From Melghirimyces thermohalophilus (GTDB lineage: Bacteria > Bacillota > Bacilli > Thermoactinomycetales > DSM-45169): 64,000 bases of DNA. A program made the translations under genes and the position numbers. The notes under the pieces are model-generated. The model worked only from the letters and a program-made list of their open reading frames with translations. It was not told the origin of the DNA and did no database searches. Positions 44,220-52,713 of this stretch are shown in pieces. How positions within the stretch are numbered: position 1 is the stretch's first letter; each line of letters starts with the position of its first letter. The stretch lies in NCBI RefSeq assembly GCF_900102685.1, contig NZ_FMZA01000010.1, positions 62,001 to 126,000 on the forward strand, given 5' to 3'.

Positions 44220-44594
44220 TTGGGACGGATGATTCGGCCGTGGTTTGAGTCCATGTTTTTTGAGGAGATGGGAGAGCTTTGGAACGAATGGCAACGCTTA
44301 TGGTCCGATTTGGAGCAGACTCGGATGGACTGCCGCTGTGTCGAAACCGATTCCGAGGTGGTCGTCCGCCTGACGATTCCCGAACTCAACCTCGGTCATG
44401 AACTCGATGTTCGGGTGGAGGAGGAACGGATTCTTTATTTGACGGGTTACACGGGAGATAAAAAACAGAATCAGATCCAGTTTACCGTCAACATCTACCT
44501 TCCGGCTCGAGTGTACGCCGATCGTGTTCAGGCGGAAGTGGATGCGGAGCGGAATCAGTTGACCATCCGGATGCCCAAAAAATCGCCCTCCTGA
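44220..44594 (+). CDS. Hsp20/alpha-crystallin-like protein
   Basis: 124 residues from a TTG after GGAGGAGGTG; the ATG at 44229 is a good alternative. The N terminus is Trp/Phe-rich (PWFESMFFEEMGELWNEW) and the rest matches a small heat-shock beta-sandwich (LTIPELNLGHELDVRVEEE, ending QLTIRMPKK). It could be a chaperone or a spore-coat sHSP such as CotP/CotM of Bacillus. The small membrane gene upstream and sporulation genes nearby fit a spore role, but this is weak. Confidence 0.7.
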   Translation: MGRMIRPWFESMFFEEMGELWNEWQRLWSDLEQTRMDCRCVETDSEVVVRLTIPELNLGHELDVRVEEERILYLTGYTGDKKQNQIQFTVNIYLPARVYADRVQAEVDAERNQLTIRMPKKSPS

Positions 44595-44645
44595 TTTAGG
44601 CAGGTGATAGGAGAGCTTATTTGATCGTCAACGGGTGCTGACTTC

Positions 44646-44681
44646 AAAAAAAGGTGGCCCGGTCTGCGGTTTTCCGGGCCA
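44646..44681 (-). terminator. Orphan minus-strand terminator-like hairpin
   Basis: Minus strand TGGCCCGG/CCGGGCCA with CC then TTTTTTT. No minus-strand gene ends here; it may block antisense transcription into the sHSP gene. Confidence 0.5.
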
Positions 44682-44739
44682 GAAATAACGGCTTGTGATA
44701 AAATAACAGGCAGCCCCGATGATTGAAAGAGGTGTACAT

Positions 44740-45825
44740 ATGTCGCAAGGGAAACAAGGCGATTTTAAACAACTATTACGAGAATTGACCGAAGTGGCAG
44801 GTCCTCCCGGGCACGAAGGACCGGTGCGTGAACTGATGGGATCCTGGGCTCGCGGGGCCGCCGATGAAGTGACCTCTGATCGCCTCGGTGCGATGATTGC
44901 CCGCAAGGGAGAAACCGGGCCGCGAGTGATGGTGGCCGGTCATCTGGACGAGGTGGGCTTTATGGTGACCCGGATTACGGAGGAGGGCTTTCTTCGCTTT
45001 CAACCTTTGGGCGGCTGGTGGAGTCAGGTGGTTTCCGCTCAACGGGTAGAAGTGGTGACTGATAAGGGGCCTCTGGTTGGGGTGATCGGTTCCAAACCCC
45101 CCCACCTCCTTTCTCCGGAACAACGAAAAAAAGCAGTTCCGATGGATGAACTGTTTATCGATGTCGGAGCCGAAGACCGGGAAGATGCGGAACAAATGGG
45201 AATCCAACCGGGAGATGTTGTCGTCCCCTATTCCCCCTTTACGGAAATGGCCAATCCAAAACATTGGTTGGCTAAAGGGATGGATAATCGGATGGGTTGC
45301 GCTGTTGCCGTGGAAGTACTGCGCCGGCTACGCGATGTGGATCACCCCAACACGGTGTACGGGGTGGGCACGGTGATGGAAGAGGTAGGCCGTCGTGGGG
45401 CCTTTACGGCTACAGCCGCCGTTCAGCCGGATATCGGGTTTGCGGTCGATGTGGGTATTGCTGGAGATACCCCCGGCGGCAACAAAGACCAGGCTCCTGG
45501 CCGTCTTGGGGAGGGGCCGCAGTTGGTTCTTTATGATGCCGGCCACATTCCCCATCGCGGATTGGCCCGGCTGATTCAGGATACAGCAGCAGACGAAGGG
45601 ATTCCGCTGCAGCATGAGTGGATCGCCCGGGGAGCGACAGATGCCAGTCACATCCATCTATATGATCAGGGTGTGCCCACCGTCAGCGTCGGTGTCCCGG
45701 CCCGTTATATCCACAGCCACACCTCCATCATTCATCAGGATGATGTTGAAGGTTTGGTCAACCTTTTGGTGGCGGTGATTCGCCGGCTCGATCAGGAAAA
45801 AGTGGATGAATTGGTGAGAGGTTGA
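44740..45825 (+). CDS. M42 family aminopeptidase (YsdC-like)
   Basis: 361 residues. Two-metal peptidase: metal ligands in VAGHLDEVGFM, GMDNRMGC, VMEEVGRRGA (catalytic Glu pair), DVGIAGD and the C-terminal His in ARYIHSHTS. Cleaves N-terminal residues, often acidic ones, from peptides. Position next to sspI and the ysgA-pheST block matches Bacillus ysdC. A terminator follows. Confidence 0.93.
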   Translation: MSQGKQGDFKQLLRELTEVAGPPGHEGPVRELMGSWARGAADEVTSDRLGAMIARKGETGPRVMVAGHLDEVGFMVTRITEEGFLRFQPLGGWWSQVVSAQRVEVVTDKGPLVGVIGSKPPHLLSPEQRKKAVPMDELFIDVGAEDREDAEQMGIQPGDVVVPYSPFTEMANPKHWLAKGMDNRMGCAVAVEVLRRLRDVDHPNTVYGVGTVMEEVGRRGAFTATAAVQPDIGFAVDVGIAGDTPGGNKDQAPGRLGEGPQLVLYDAGHIPHRGLARLIQDTAADEGIPLQHEWIARGATDASHIHLYDQGVPTVSVGVPARYIHSHTSIIHQDDVEGLVNLLVAVIRRLDQEKVDELVRG

Positions 45826-45831
45826 ATGTTT

Positions 45832-45862
45832 CCGCTCCGTATCAAACGGAGCGGTTCTTTTA
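45832..45862 (+). terminator. Terminator of the M42 peptidase gene
   Basis: CCGCTCCGT/ACGGAGCGG stem, loop ATCAA, followed by TTCTTTT. Confidence 0.9.
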
Positions 45863-45875
45863 TTTGTATAAACGT

Positions 45876-45901
45876 AAAAAAGGCGGATCAGATTCCGCCT
45901 T
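45876..45901 (-). terminator. Terminator of sspI
   Basis: Minus strand AAGGCGGA/TCCGCCTT stem with a six-base loop followed by TTTT. Confidence 0.85.
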
Positions 45902-45917
45902 CTTCAAACATCAGGGT

Positions 45918-46154
45918 TTACGATGGGGACACAGGTGCCTGGGCTTTTTCCCGAGGAATGTTTTGATGCAGGGTTTCCACCATCTGATCTTTTTCCTGCT
46001 GGGAACTGTTCTCCCAGATGACTTCAAAAACGACACCCAACCCGGGGAGCAGTTTTTCTTCCCCCTGAATGGAATCATTGATCATGTTTTTCATCTCGTC
46101 GGAGCTCATATCCTGGATATTGAAATAAACAGCTCCGCGAATGGGAAAATTCAC
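45918..46154 (-). CDS. sspI: Small acid-soluble spore protein I
   Basis: 78 residues from a GTG eight bases after GGAGG on the minus strand. SspI signature segments are clear: NFPIRGAVYFNI, GEEKLLPGLGVVFEVIW and a helical C-terminal half. Minor SASP made in the forespore. Upstream, GGATA (46206-46202) and CAAACTA (46184-46178), 17 bp apart on the minus strand, resemble a sigma-G promoter. The same gene sits near pheST in Bacillus. Confidence 0.93.
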   Translation of the reverse strand: MNFPIRGAVYFNIQDMSSDEMKNMINDSIQGEEKLLPGLGVVFEVIWENSSQQEKDQMVETLHQNIPREKAQAPVSPS

Positions 46155-46177
46155 AGGGACAACCTCCTTTTTAGGTG

Positions 46178-46206
46178 TAGTTTGGCTCGGATTCAACCGC
46201 TTATCC
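46178..46206 (-). promoter_or_regulatory. Possible sigma-G promoter of sspI
   Basis: Minus strand -35 GGATA, 17 bp, -10 CAAACTA; compare GHATR and CATNHTA. Confidence 0.5.
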
Positions 46207-46223
46207 GTATAAGGAAAAACTTG

Positions 46224-46232
46224 TGTTATAAT
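46224..46232 (+). promoter_or_regulatory. Extended -10 of the ktrA-like gene
   Basis: TGTTATAAT; no clear -35. It lies about 38 bp before the start codon. Confidence 0.55.
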
Positions 46233-46269
46233 AACCGCGACTGTTTTCAGTTCAGAGGAGGACTTTTCC

Positions 46270-46929
46270 ATGCCCATGAATAAGCAATTTGCTGTGATCG
46301 GCTTGGGGCGTTTCGGTGGGAGCGTCGCCAAGACGTTGCATGATATGGGGTATGAAGTGTTGGCGATTGATCGGGACTCCCAGCGGGTGCAGGATTATGC
46401 CCCGATTGTCACCCATGCGGTAGAGGCGGATTCCACCGATGAAAGTGCCATGAAGGCCTTGGGTATCCGCAATTTTGACGTGGTAGTGGTTTCCATCGGG
46501 GAGGATATCCAGTCCAGCATCATGACGACGCTCATACTGCAAGAGATCGGGGTGGAAAAAGTAGTCGTCAAAGCGCGAAACGATCTGCATGGAAAGGTGC
46601 TGTACAAAATCGGCGCCTACAAGGTGATCTACCCCGAACGGGATATGGGGGTGCGGGTGGTACATAACCTGATTTCACCCAATATCCTGGACTACATCGA
46701 GTTAGCCGACGATTACAGCATTATCGAGGTGAGCGCCGGGGAGTTTTTTGCCGGAAAAACCTTGGAGGAATTGGACATCCGAGCCAAGTTTGGATGTAAC
46801 GTCATGGCGATCAAGAGCGGCAACGATATCAATATCGCCCCCTTGGCGGGGGATCGGATCGAACACGGAGACATCCTGGTCGTGATCGGTCACAATAATG
46901 ATCTGAAAAAACTGGAGGAACGAGCATAA
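46270..46929 (+). CDS. K+ uptake regulatory subunit (KtrA/TrkA family)
   Basis: 219 residues. RCK_N Rossmann domain (FAVIGLGRFGGSVA, AIDRD, EADSTDE) followed by an RCK_C domain (about 135-219, GKTLEELDIR). Gating ring of a Ktr-type K+ channel, binding ATP/ADP and c-di-AMP in Bacillus relatives. No KtrB subunit lies nearby, as for ktrC. The TrmH-type gene starts two bases after its stop. Confidence 0.93.
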   Translation: MPMNKQFAVIGLGRFGGSVAKTLHDMGYEVLAIDRDSQRVQDYAPIVTHAVEADSTDESAMKALGIRNFDVVVVSIGEDIQSSIMTTLILQEIGVEKVVVKARNDLHGKVLYKIGAYKVIYPERDMGVRVVHNLISPNILDYIELADDYSIIEVSAGEFFAGKTLEELDIRAKFGCNVMAIKSGNDINIAPLAGDRIEHGDILVVIGHNNDLKKLEERA

Positions 46930-46931
46930 GG

Positions 46932-47717
46932 ATGAAGATCCAAAGGATTACGTCTGCCCGGAACGAAAAGGTGAAGCGATGGCGGAAATTGAGCACCCGA
47001 AAAGGTCGGGAAGAACATGGCTGTCTGTTGATCGAAGGGGAGAAGCTGCTGCAGGAGGCGATCCGGGCTGGCTGGTCAATCCGATCCATCCTGGTCAGCG
47101 AAGAGGGAACCCCTCTCCTGAAGCCCTTTGCCGGGAGCGATGTGCCGGTTTATTCCCTGTATGCCTCCACCTTTGCCCAGCTGGTGGATACCCAGTCCCC
47201 TCAGGGCATCGCCGCCGAATTGGCCATTCCCGATGAGAGGGATTTCCCTGCGCCAGAGGGGGTGGTCCTGTTACTGGACGCTTTGCAGGACCCTGGCAAT
47301 CTCGGGTCGATTTTGCGGACGGCGGAAGCCGCAGGGGTGAAGGACCTGTGGCTGGGGGATGGAACAGTCGACCCCCACAATCCAAAGGTGGTTCGTTCCG
47401 CGATGGGTTCCCTCTTCCGCTCGCGAATCCGGCGGGGGTCCCTGAAAGAGGCGATCGGAGAATTGAAGCGACGCGGCTATCAGGTTTTGGCCACCTCTCC
47501 CCGAGCCGAGAAGGCGCATTTTGATATGGTTTATCCGGAAAAGACCGCCTTTCTCCTGGGCAATGAAGGGAATGGACTCTCCCATGCGGTAGAGGTCCTC
47601 GCCGATGAACAGATTCGCATTCCCATGCCCGGCGAAGTGGAGTCCCTCAATGTGTCTGTCACCGCCGGTATTCTCTTATTTGAACGAGTCCGCCAAAAGC
47701 GAGCGGCATTCCGCTGA
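46932..47717 (+). CDS. ysgA: SpoU/TrmH-family RNA 2'-O-methyltransferase (YsgA-like)
   Basis: 261 residues. N-terminal substrate-binding domain (ITSARNEKVKRW) and the SPOUT knot with LDALQDPGNLGSILRTAEAAG, LLGNEGNGLS and the terminal VESLNVSVTAGILLFE. Methylates a ribose in rRNA or tRNA. It precedes pheS, as ysgA does in Bacillus. Confidence 0.94.
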   Translation: MKIQRITSARNEKVKRWRKLSTRKGREEHGCLLIEGEKLLQEAIRAGWSIRSILVSEEGTPLLKPFAGSDVPVYSLYASTFAQLVDTQSPQGIAAELAIPDERDFPAPEGVVLLLDALQDPGNLGSILRTAEAAGVKDLWLGDGTVDPHNPKVVRSAMGSLFRSRIRRGSLKEAIGELKRRGYQVLATSPRAEKAHFDMVYPEKTAFLLGNEGNGLSHAVEVLADEQIRIPMPGEVESLNVSVTAGILLFERVRQKRAAFR

Positions 47718-47731
47718 AAGCGGCCTCCCCA

Positions 47732-47760
47732 TTGCAAAGGGACGTCTTTTCGGCTATACT
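47732..47760 (+). promoter_or_regulatory. pheST promoter
   Basis: TTGCAA (47732-47737), 17 bp, TATACT (47755-47760). Confidence 0.72.
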
Positions 47761-47784
47761 GATGAGCAATACGAATCCATGAAA

Positions 47785-48041
47785 GGCTATGACGGAGAAA
47801 AGTAGTGCCATACGACCTTACAGGGAGGGGGAGCCCAGACTGGAAGCCCCCCAGGAAACGGTGGCACGAAGTTCCCTCCCGAGTCGTCCCCTGAACTCCC
47901 CTTTTGGGGGCAGTAGGGGGTTACCGGTTGTGAACCGTTATCCTTTTCACGAAAGGGGGGGACCCTGCCGCCGTTAAGGCTGGGTCGCCCAACCAAGGGT
48001 GGTACCGCGAATCTCTCGTCCCTCGGGCGTGGGATTTTTTT
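47785..48041 (+). promoter_or_regulatory. T-box riboswitch of pheST (phenylalanine)
   Basis: T-box motif AAGGGTGGTACCGCG at 47995-48009. A probable TTC specifier sits at 47872-47874 in GAAGTTCCC. The terminator stem ATCTCTCGTCC/GGGCGTGGGAT (one mismatch) ends in seven Ts at 48011-48041. Confidence 0.93.
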
Positions 48042-48075
48042 ATTTATAGCCGGATCACAAGGAGTGAGCCTTACG

Positions 48076-49110
48076 ATGCGAGAGAAACTGGAGAAGCTGA
48101 AGCAGGCGGCGGAGGAACAGATTGACGCCGCGTCGTCCCCGGAACAGTTAAAGGAGATCCGGGTGAAGTATTTGGGAAAAAAGGGGGAGATCACATCCAT
48201 TTTGCGCGGGATGAAGGATCTTTCCCCGGAAGAACGGCCGGTAATCGGCAGTCTGGCCAATCAGGTTCGCGGCCAGTTGGAGGAGTGGATTCAGGAGAAG
48301 GAAGAGAGCTTACAGGAAGCCCTTCTGGAGGCCCGCTTGCAAGAGGAATCCATCGATGTAACGCTGCCGGGACGGCCGGAGCCACTCGGTACAGTCCATC
48401 CATTAAATGGCGTGATCGAGCAAATCGAGGATATCTTTATCGGGATGGGCTTTGAAGTGGCGGAAGGACCTGAGGTGGAGACGGACTACTACAACTTCGA
48501 GGCTCTGAATCTGCCCAAGGATCATCCGGCGAGGGATATGCAGGATTCTTTCTACATCACCCCGGAACTCCTTCTCCGGACCCAGACCTCCCCGGTTCAG
48601 GTCCGCTCGATGGAAAGCAAGGAAGGAAAAGTGCCGGTCAAGATTATCTGCCCCGGCAAAGTATACCGGCGGGATGATGACGATGCTACCCACACCCATC
48701 AGTTTACCCAGGTGGAAGGGTTGGTGGTCGATCGGGGAATCGCCATGAGCGAGCTCCACGGAACGCTGCTCACCTTTGCGGAGCAAATTTTTGGGGAGAA
48801 GCTGAAGAGTCGCCTGCGCCCCAGTTACTTTCCCTTTACCGAACCCAGTGTGGAAATGGATATTTCCTGTGTGCAATGTGGCGGCAGCGGCTGCCGGATG
48901 TGCAAACAGACCGGTTGGATCGAGATTCTGGGAGCAGGCATGGTGCATCCCCGCGTACTGGAACGGGGGGGCTACGATTCTGAGCGTTATACCGGGTTTG
49001 CTTTCGGCATGGGACCGGAGCGGATCGCGATGATGAAATACGGAATTGACGATATTCGCCATTTTTACACTAACGATCTGCGGTTCCTGCGTCAATTTCA
49101 ATCCATTTAA
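48076..49110 (+). CDS. pheS: Phenylalanine--tRNA ligase alpha subunit
   Basis: 344 residues from the ATG at 48076; an in-frame GTG at 48064 overlaps the ribosome site. N-terminal coiled coil (about 1-80), then the class II core with [21 protein letters not shown], the motif 2 region [18 protein letters not shown] and motif 3 [14 protein letters not shown]. Catalytic half of the alpha2-beta2 enzyme. Confidence 0.98.
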   Translation: MREKLEKLKQAAEEQIDAASSPEQLKEIRVKYLGKKGEITSILRGMKDLSPEERPVIGSLANQVRGQLEEWIQEKEESLQEALLEARLQEESIDVTLPGRPEPLGTVHPLNGVIEQIEDIFIGMGFEVAEGPEVETDYYNFEALNLPKDHPARDMQDSFYITPELLLRTQTSPVQVRSMESKEGKVPVKIICPGKVYRRDDDDATHTHQFTQVEGLVVDRGIAMSELHGTLLTFAEQIFGEKLKSRLRPSYFPFTEPSVEMDISCVQCGGSGCRMCKQTGWIEILGAGMVHPRVLERGGYDSERYTGFAFGMGPERIAMMKYGIDDIRHFYTNDLRFLRQFQSI

Positions 49111-49137
49111 GAAATAGCGGAAGGGGAGGGTCAAACG

Positions 49138-51564
49138 GTGCTTGTTTCCTACCAATGGTTGAATCAGTATGTCGACTTGACAGGGGTAACCCCGGAACAA
49201 TTGGCTGAAGAGCTGACCCGAGGGGGAGTAGAAGTGGATAGTATCCAACCCCTCGACCAAGGCGTGAAGAAAGTGGTCACTGGCCATGTGCGGAAGGTGG
49301 AACCTCACCCCGATGCCGACCGGTTGCAGGTTTGTACCGTGGATGCAGGGCAGGGAGAGCCGCTCCAGATCGTATGTGGAGCCCCCAATGTGGCAGAGGG
49401 GCAGATGGTGCCGGTCGCCCTGCCTGGAGCTCGGCTCCCCGGCGGGGTAAAGATCAAAAAATCGAAACTGCGTGGGGTCTCTTCTTCAGGGATGATTTGC
49501 TCCGCCAAGGAGCTGGGTATGCCGGACAAATTGCTTCCTAAAGAGCAGCAGGAAGGAATTTTGACCTTGTCAGAGCCGAGCGACACCGGAGAGGATGTGA
49601 AGCCGATCCTCGGTTTGGACGATGTGGTGCTGGAACTGGATCTGACCCCGAACCGCTCTGACTGCCTCAGCATGTGGGGGGTCGCCTATGAAGTAGCCGC
49701 TCTGCTCGATCGGGAGATTCACCTGCCGGAAACAAAAGAAGAGACTCCTGAGGGGAAAGAAAAAGAGATTGAGATCGTCTTAGATGCGGAAGAGGATTGT
49801 CCCTTCTATGCGGCACAGGTGATAGAAGGGATCCGCTTAGGCCCTTCTCCCCGTTGGATGCAGAACCGCCTGTTGGCGGCGGGAGTCCGTCCGATCAACA
49901 ATGTGGTCGATATCACCAACTATGTGATGTTGGAATACGGGCAGCCGCTTCACGCCTTCGATTACAGCCAGGTGGACGGAGGAGAGATCGTCGTTCGTCG
50001 GGCGGGGACCGGAGAGACGGTCACCACGCTGGACGGAGTGACTCGCGCCTGCAATGAGGAGACCCTGTTGATCACCGACGAGACGAAACCGATCGGCATC
50101 GCCGGTGTAATGGGCGGGGAAAATTCCGAGGTGAAGGATGGAACCACCACCCTCTTGCTGGAGTCCGCCTATTTTGCTCCCGAATCGATCCGTCGTACCG
50201 CCCGCCACTTAGGATTGCGCAGTGAGGCCAGCAGCCGGTTTGAAAAAGGGGTTGACCCGGAACGAATCCTCCCGGCGCTGCAACGGGCGGTGGAGTTGAT
50301 CCGCCAATATGCAGGCGGCAAGGTGGTCTCCCGGATCAAATCGGAACGGATCGGAGCGATCGATGATGTGACCGTGGAATTGCGTCACCAACGGCTGACC
50401 GGCTTGCTGGGCGTACAAGTGGAAAAAGAGTCCGTCATCGACATCTTCCGCCGGCTGCGCTTTCCCACAGAGGTGGGAGATGGGGTTTATCGGGTGCAAG
50501 TCCCTTCACGACGTCCGGATATTTCCATCGAGGTGGATCTGATCGAAGAAGTGGCTCGGTTGTACGGTTACGACCGGATTCCGACGACGTTGCCCTGGGG
50601 ACAGCAGTCGCCGGGGGCGTTGACACCGGAACAACGTCTGCGCCGGGTGATTCGCCACACCCTTCGGGATGCCGGTTTTCATGAGGTGGTTAATTACAGC
50701 CTGACCTCACCAGCGCGTCTCAACGAGCTGGATTCGGTATTACAAGAAGAAGCTCGTCCCATCCGAATCAGCATGCCGATGAGCGATGAGCGGAAGGTGC
50801 TGCGGACCACCTTGCTCCCGCAACTGATGGAGACGGCGGAATACAATATCCACCGGCGGGAGACGGGGGTGGCCCTGTTTGAACTGGGACGGGTCTTTAT
50901 CTCCCAAGAAAAAAAACTGAGCCGACAACCCGATGAGCGCTGGATGCTGGCGGGGTTGGTGACCGGTGCTGTCCACCCGCCCCATTGGCAGAAGGGGGAG
51001 AACACCCCGGATTTCTTCACCTTGAAAGGTCATCTGGAAATGATGTTTGCCCGGATCGGACTGGGAACGCTCACTTTTGAGGCGGCGCAGCCCGCAGGGT
51101 ATCACCCGGGACGGACCGCTGTGATCAAACAGGATGGCGACACGATCGGCCTGATCGGTCAGATTCATCCCAAAACCGCCGCCGCTCATGATCTGGGAGA
51201 CACCTATGGATTTGAATTGGAGTTAGCCCCCATCGTGGAGAAAGCTCTACAGCAAAACCTTCGCTATCAAACCTTGCCGAAATATCCCGATACCACCCGG
51301 GATTTGGCGTTGGTGGTGGATGAAAAGATACCGGTGGCCGATCTGGATCGGACGATCCGGTCTGCCGGAGGCGAGCTGCTCCGCTCTGTCTCCCTGTTTG
51401 ATGTTTTCACCGGGGAGCAAGTTGGGAAAGGAAAGAAGAGCGTTGCTTTTTCGCTCACCTATCAGGCAGCTGATCACACGCTGACCGACGACGAGGTGAA
51501 CCAGTTGCACCAGGAGGTGCTGAACCGGTTGAAGGCGGAACATGATGCGCTATTGCGCCAATAA
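49138..51564 (+). CDS. pheT: Phenylalanine--tRNA ligase beta subunit
   Basis: 808 residues from a GTG behind GGGGAGGG. Domains in order: tRNA-binding OB fold (about 40-150), B3/B4 editing domain (about 210-390), B5 (about 405-475), core and the C-terminal ferredoxin-like anticodon domain (about 715-808, YPDTTRDLALVVDE). It binds tRNA-Phe and edits Tyr. Cotranscribed with pheS. Confidence 0.98.
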   Translation: MLVSYQWLNQYVDLTGVTPEQLAEELTRGGVEVDSIQPLDQGVKKVVTGHVRKVEPHPDADRLQVCTVDAGQGEPLQIVCGAPNVAEGQMVPVALPGARLPGGVKIKKSKLRGVSSSGMICSAKELGMPDKLLPKEQQEGILTLSEPSDTGEDVKPILGLDDVVLELDLTPNRSDCLSMWGVAYEVAALLDREIHLPETKEETPEGKEKEIEIVLDAEEDCPFYAAQVIEGIRLGPSPRWMQNRLLAAGVRPINNVVDITNYVMLEYGQPLHAFDYSQVDGGEIVVRRAGTGETVTTLDGVTRACNEETLLITDETKPIGIAGVMGGENSEVKDGTTTLLLESAYFAPESIRRTARHLGLRSEASSRFEKGVDPERILPALQRAVELIRQYAGGKVVSRIKSERIGAIDDVTVELRHQRLTGLLGVQVEKESVIDIFRRLRFPTEVGDGVYRVQVPSRRPDISIEVDLIEEVARLYGYDRIPTTLPWGQQSPGALTPEQRLRRVIRHTLRDAGFHEVVNYSLTSPARLNELDSVLQEEARPIRISMPMSDERKVLRTTLLPQLMETAEYNIHRRETGVALFELGRVFISQEKKLSRQPDERWMLAGLVTGAVHPPHWQKGENTPDFFTLKGHLEMMFARIGLGTLTFEAAQPAGYHPGRTAVIKQDGDTIGLIGQIHPKTAAAHDLGDTYGFELELAPIVEKALQQNLRYQTLPKYPDTTRDLALVVDEKIPVADLDRTIRSAGGELLRSVSLFDVFTGEQVGKGKKSVAFSLTYQAADHTLTDDEVNQLHQEVLNRLKAEHDALLRQ

Positions 51565-51640
51565 TATCCCGGAGCAGGATTCTGTCCAGGGAGGACGAAA
51601 AAGAAAGGTGTAGGCTTTTCAGGTGTTAGGAGGCGCGACC

Positions 51641-51892
51641 ATGAGCAAGAACAGACACAGCGTGGATATTTACGGTCAGACGTATCATATCATCGGTAAC
51701 GCCAGCCCCGGTTATATCCGGGAGGTGGCCAACCGGGTGGATGAAAACATGCGTGGAATTGCAGCGAGTAATCCTCGGCTGGACACAACCAAGTTGGCGG
51801 TTCTCTCCGCAGTAAATATTACGGATGCTTATTTGAAACTGAAGCAGGAACATGAAGAGATTCTCCACTTGATCGAAGACGACCAACCGTAA
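51641..51892 (+). CDS. zapA: Cell division protein ZapA
   Basis: 83 residues from the ATG behind TTAGGAGG. N-terminal VDIYGQTYHIIGN strand pair and a C-terminal coiled coil (LAVLSAVNITDAYLKLKQE). Bundles FtsZ filaments at mid-cell. Same position as Bacillus yshA; rnhC, which lies between pheT and zapA in B. subtilis, is absent here. Confidence 0.94.
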   Translation: MSKNRHSVDIYGQTYHIIGNASPGYIREVANRVDENMRGIAASNPRLDTTKLAVLSAVNITDAYLKLKQEHEEILHLIEDDQP

Positions 51893-51907
51893 AGGTGATG
51901 GTTCCTT

Positions 51908-52438
51908 ATGAATGGGATGGATTGGATCATTATTGTGCTGATCATTGGAGGGTTGATCCAGGGATATCGAAAAGGTTTGATCAAGGAGACGGTCTCCCTG
52001 GTTGGCGTCCTCGTCGCCTTGTTTGTGGCGTACCAGTTCAGTTCCGATGTGGCACCTCACCTGAGAGCGTTGGTTCCGCTGCCGGAATCGTTGAGCGGAG
52101 AGGGGTTGGTGAAGCTCCTGCCGGTAGAGAAAGTGATTTATCAGTCGATGGCTTTCCTGTTGCTGTTTCTAATCACCAAGCTGTTGTTGTCCTTCGTGGC
52201 TTCCGTCTTAACCCGGATGGCCAGCTTCCCCGTCCTGCATCAGATCAATGGGGTGGGCGGCGCCTTGATCGGATTTTTAAAGGCGCTGGTGGTGATCCTG
52301 ATCGTAGTCAACCTCCTTCACATCCTTCCATGGTCTGACGGACGGGATGCAGTTGACCGATCTTATCTGAGCCAGGGTTTGTTAGAGATGACTCCCGATT
52401 TCTCCAATCAATGGGAAAGGTCGGTTGATCCATCATAA
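51908..52438 (+). CDS. CvpA family membrane protein
   Basis: 176 residues with four hydrophobic helices. N-terminal MDWIIIVLIIGGLIQGYRKG and the GVGGALIGFLKALVV segment fit the CvpA/colicin V production family (YshB of Bacillus). The role in envelope homeostasis is poorly known. Starts 16 bp after zapA. Confidence 0.9.
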   Translation: MNGMDWIIIVLIIGGLIQGYRKGLIKETVSLVGVLVALFVAYQFSSDVAPHLRALVPLPESLSGEGLVKLLPVEKVIYQSMAFLLLFLITKLLLSFVASVLTRMASFPVLHQINGVGGALIGFLKALVVILIVVNLLHILPWSDGRDAVDRSYLSQGLLEMTPDFSNQWERSVDPS

Positions 52439-52506
52439 AGGTATCGCGGTTGAGGTTCTCCGGGGCTTATGATCTCCGATCGGAACCCCCGTCCGCTGCC
52501 AGTTTG

Positions 52507-52530
52507 CCCCCCTTCGGGGGGTTCCTTTGT
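52507..52530 (+). terminator. Terminator after cvpA
   Basis: CCCCCC/GGGGGG stem with a TTC loop followed by TTCCTTT. Confidence 0.65.
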
Positions 52531-52713
52531 GTAGGGGGAACGAAGAAATTTTGCCTAAGAGGCTAGGTGGTAGTGCCCATTTCGCACACGACAGATTGGG
52601 CTGATGCCCGTGGAGAGGATTCGGAGGAAAATCTCGAGGGCGATCATCGAATTGATTGATTGAGACAACTTTTGTTGTGACAAAGACGGCTGGTTTGAGG
52701 GAGGGGGTAGGAA

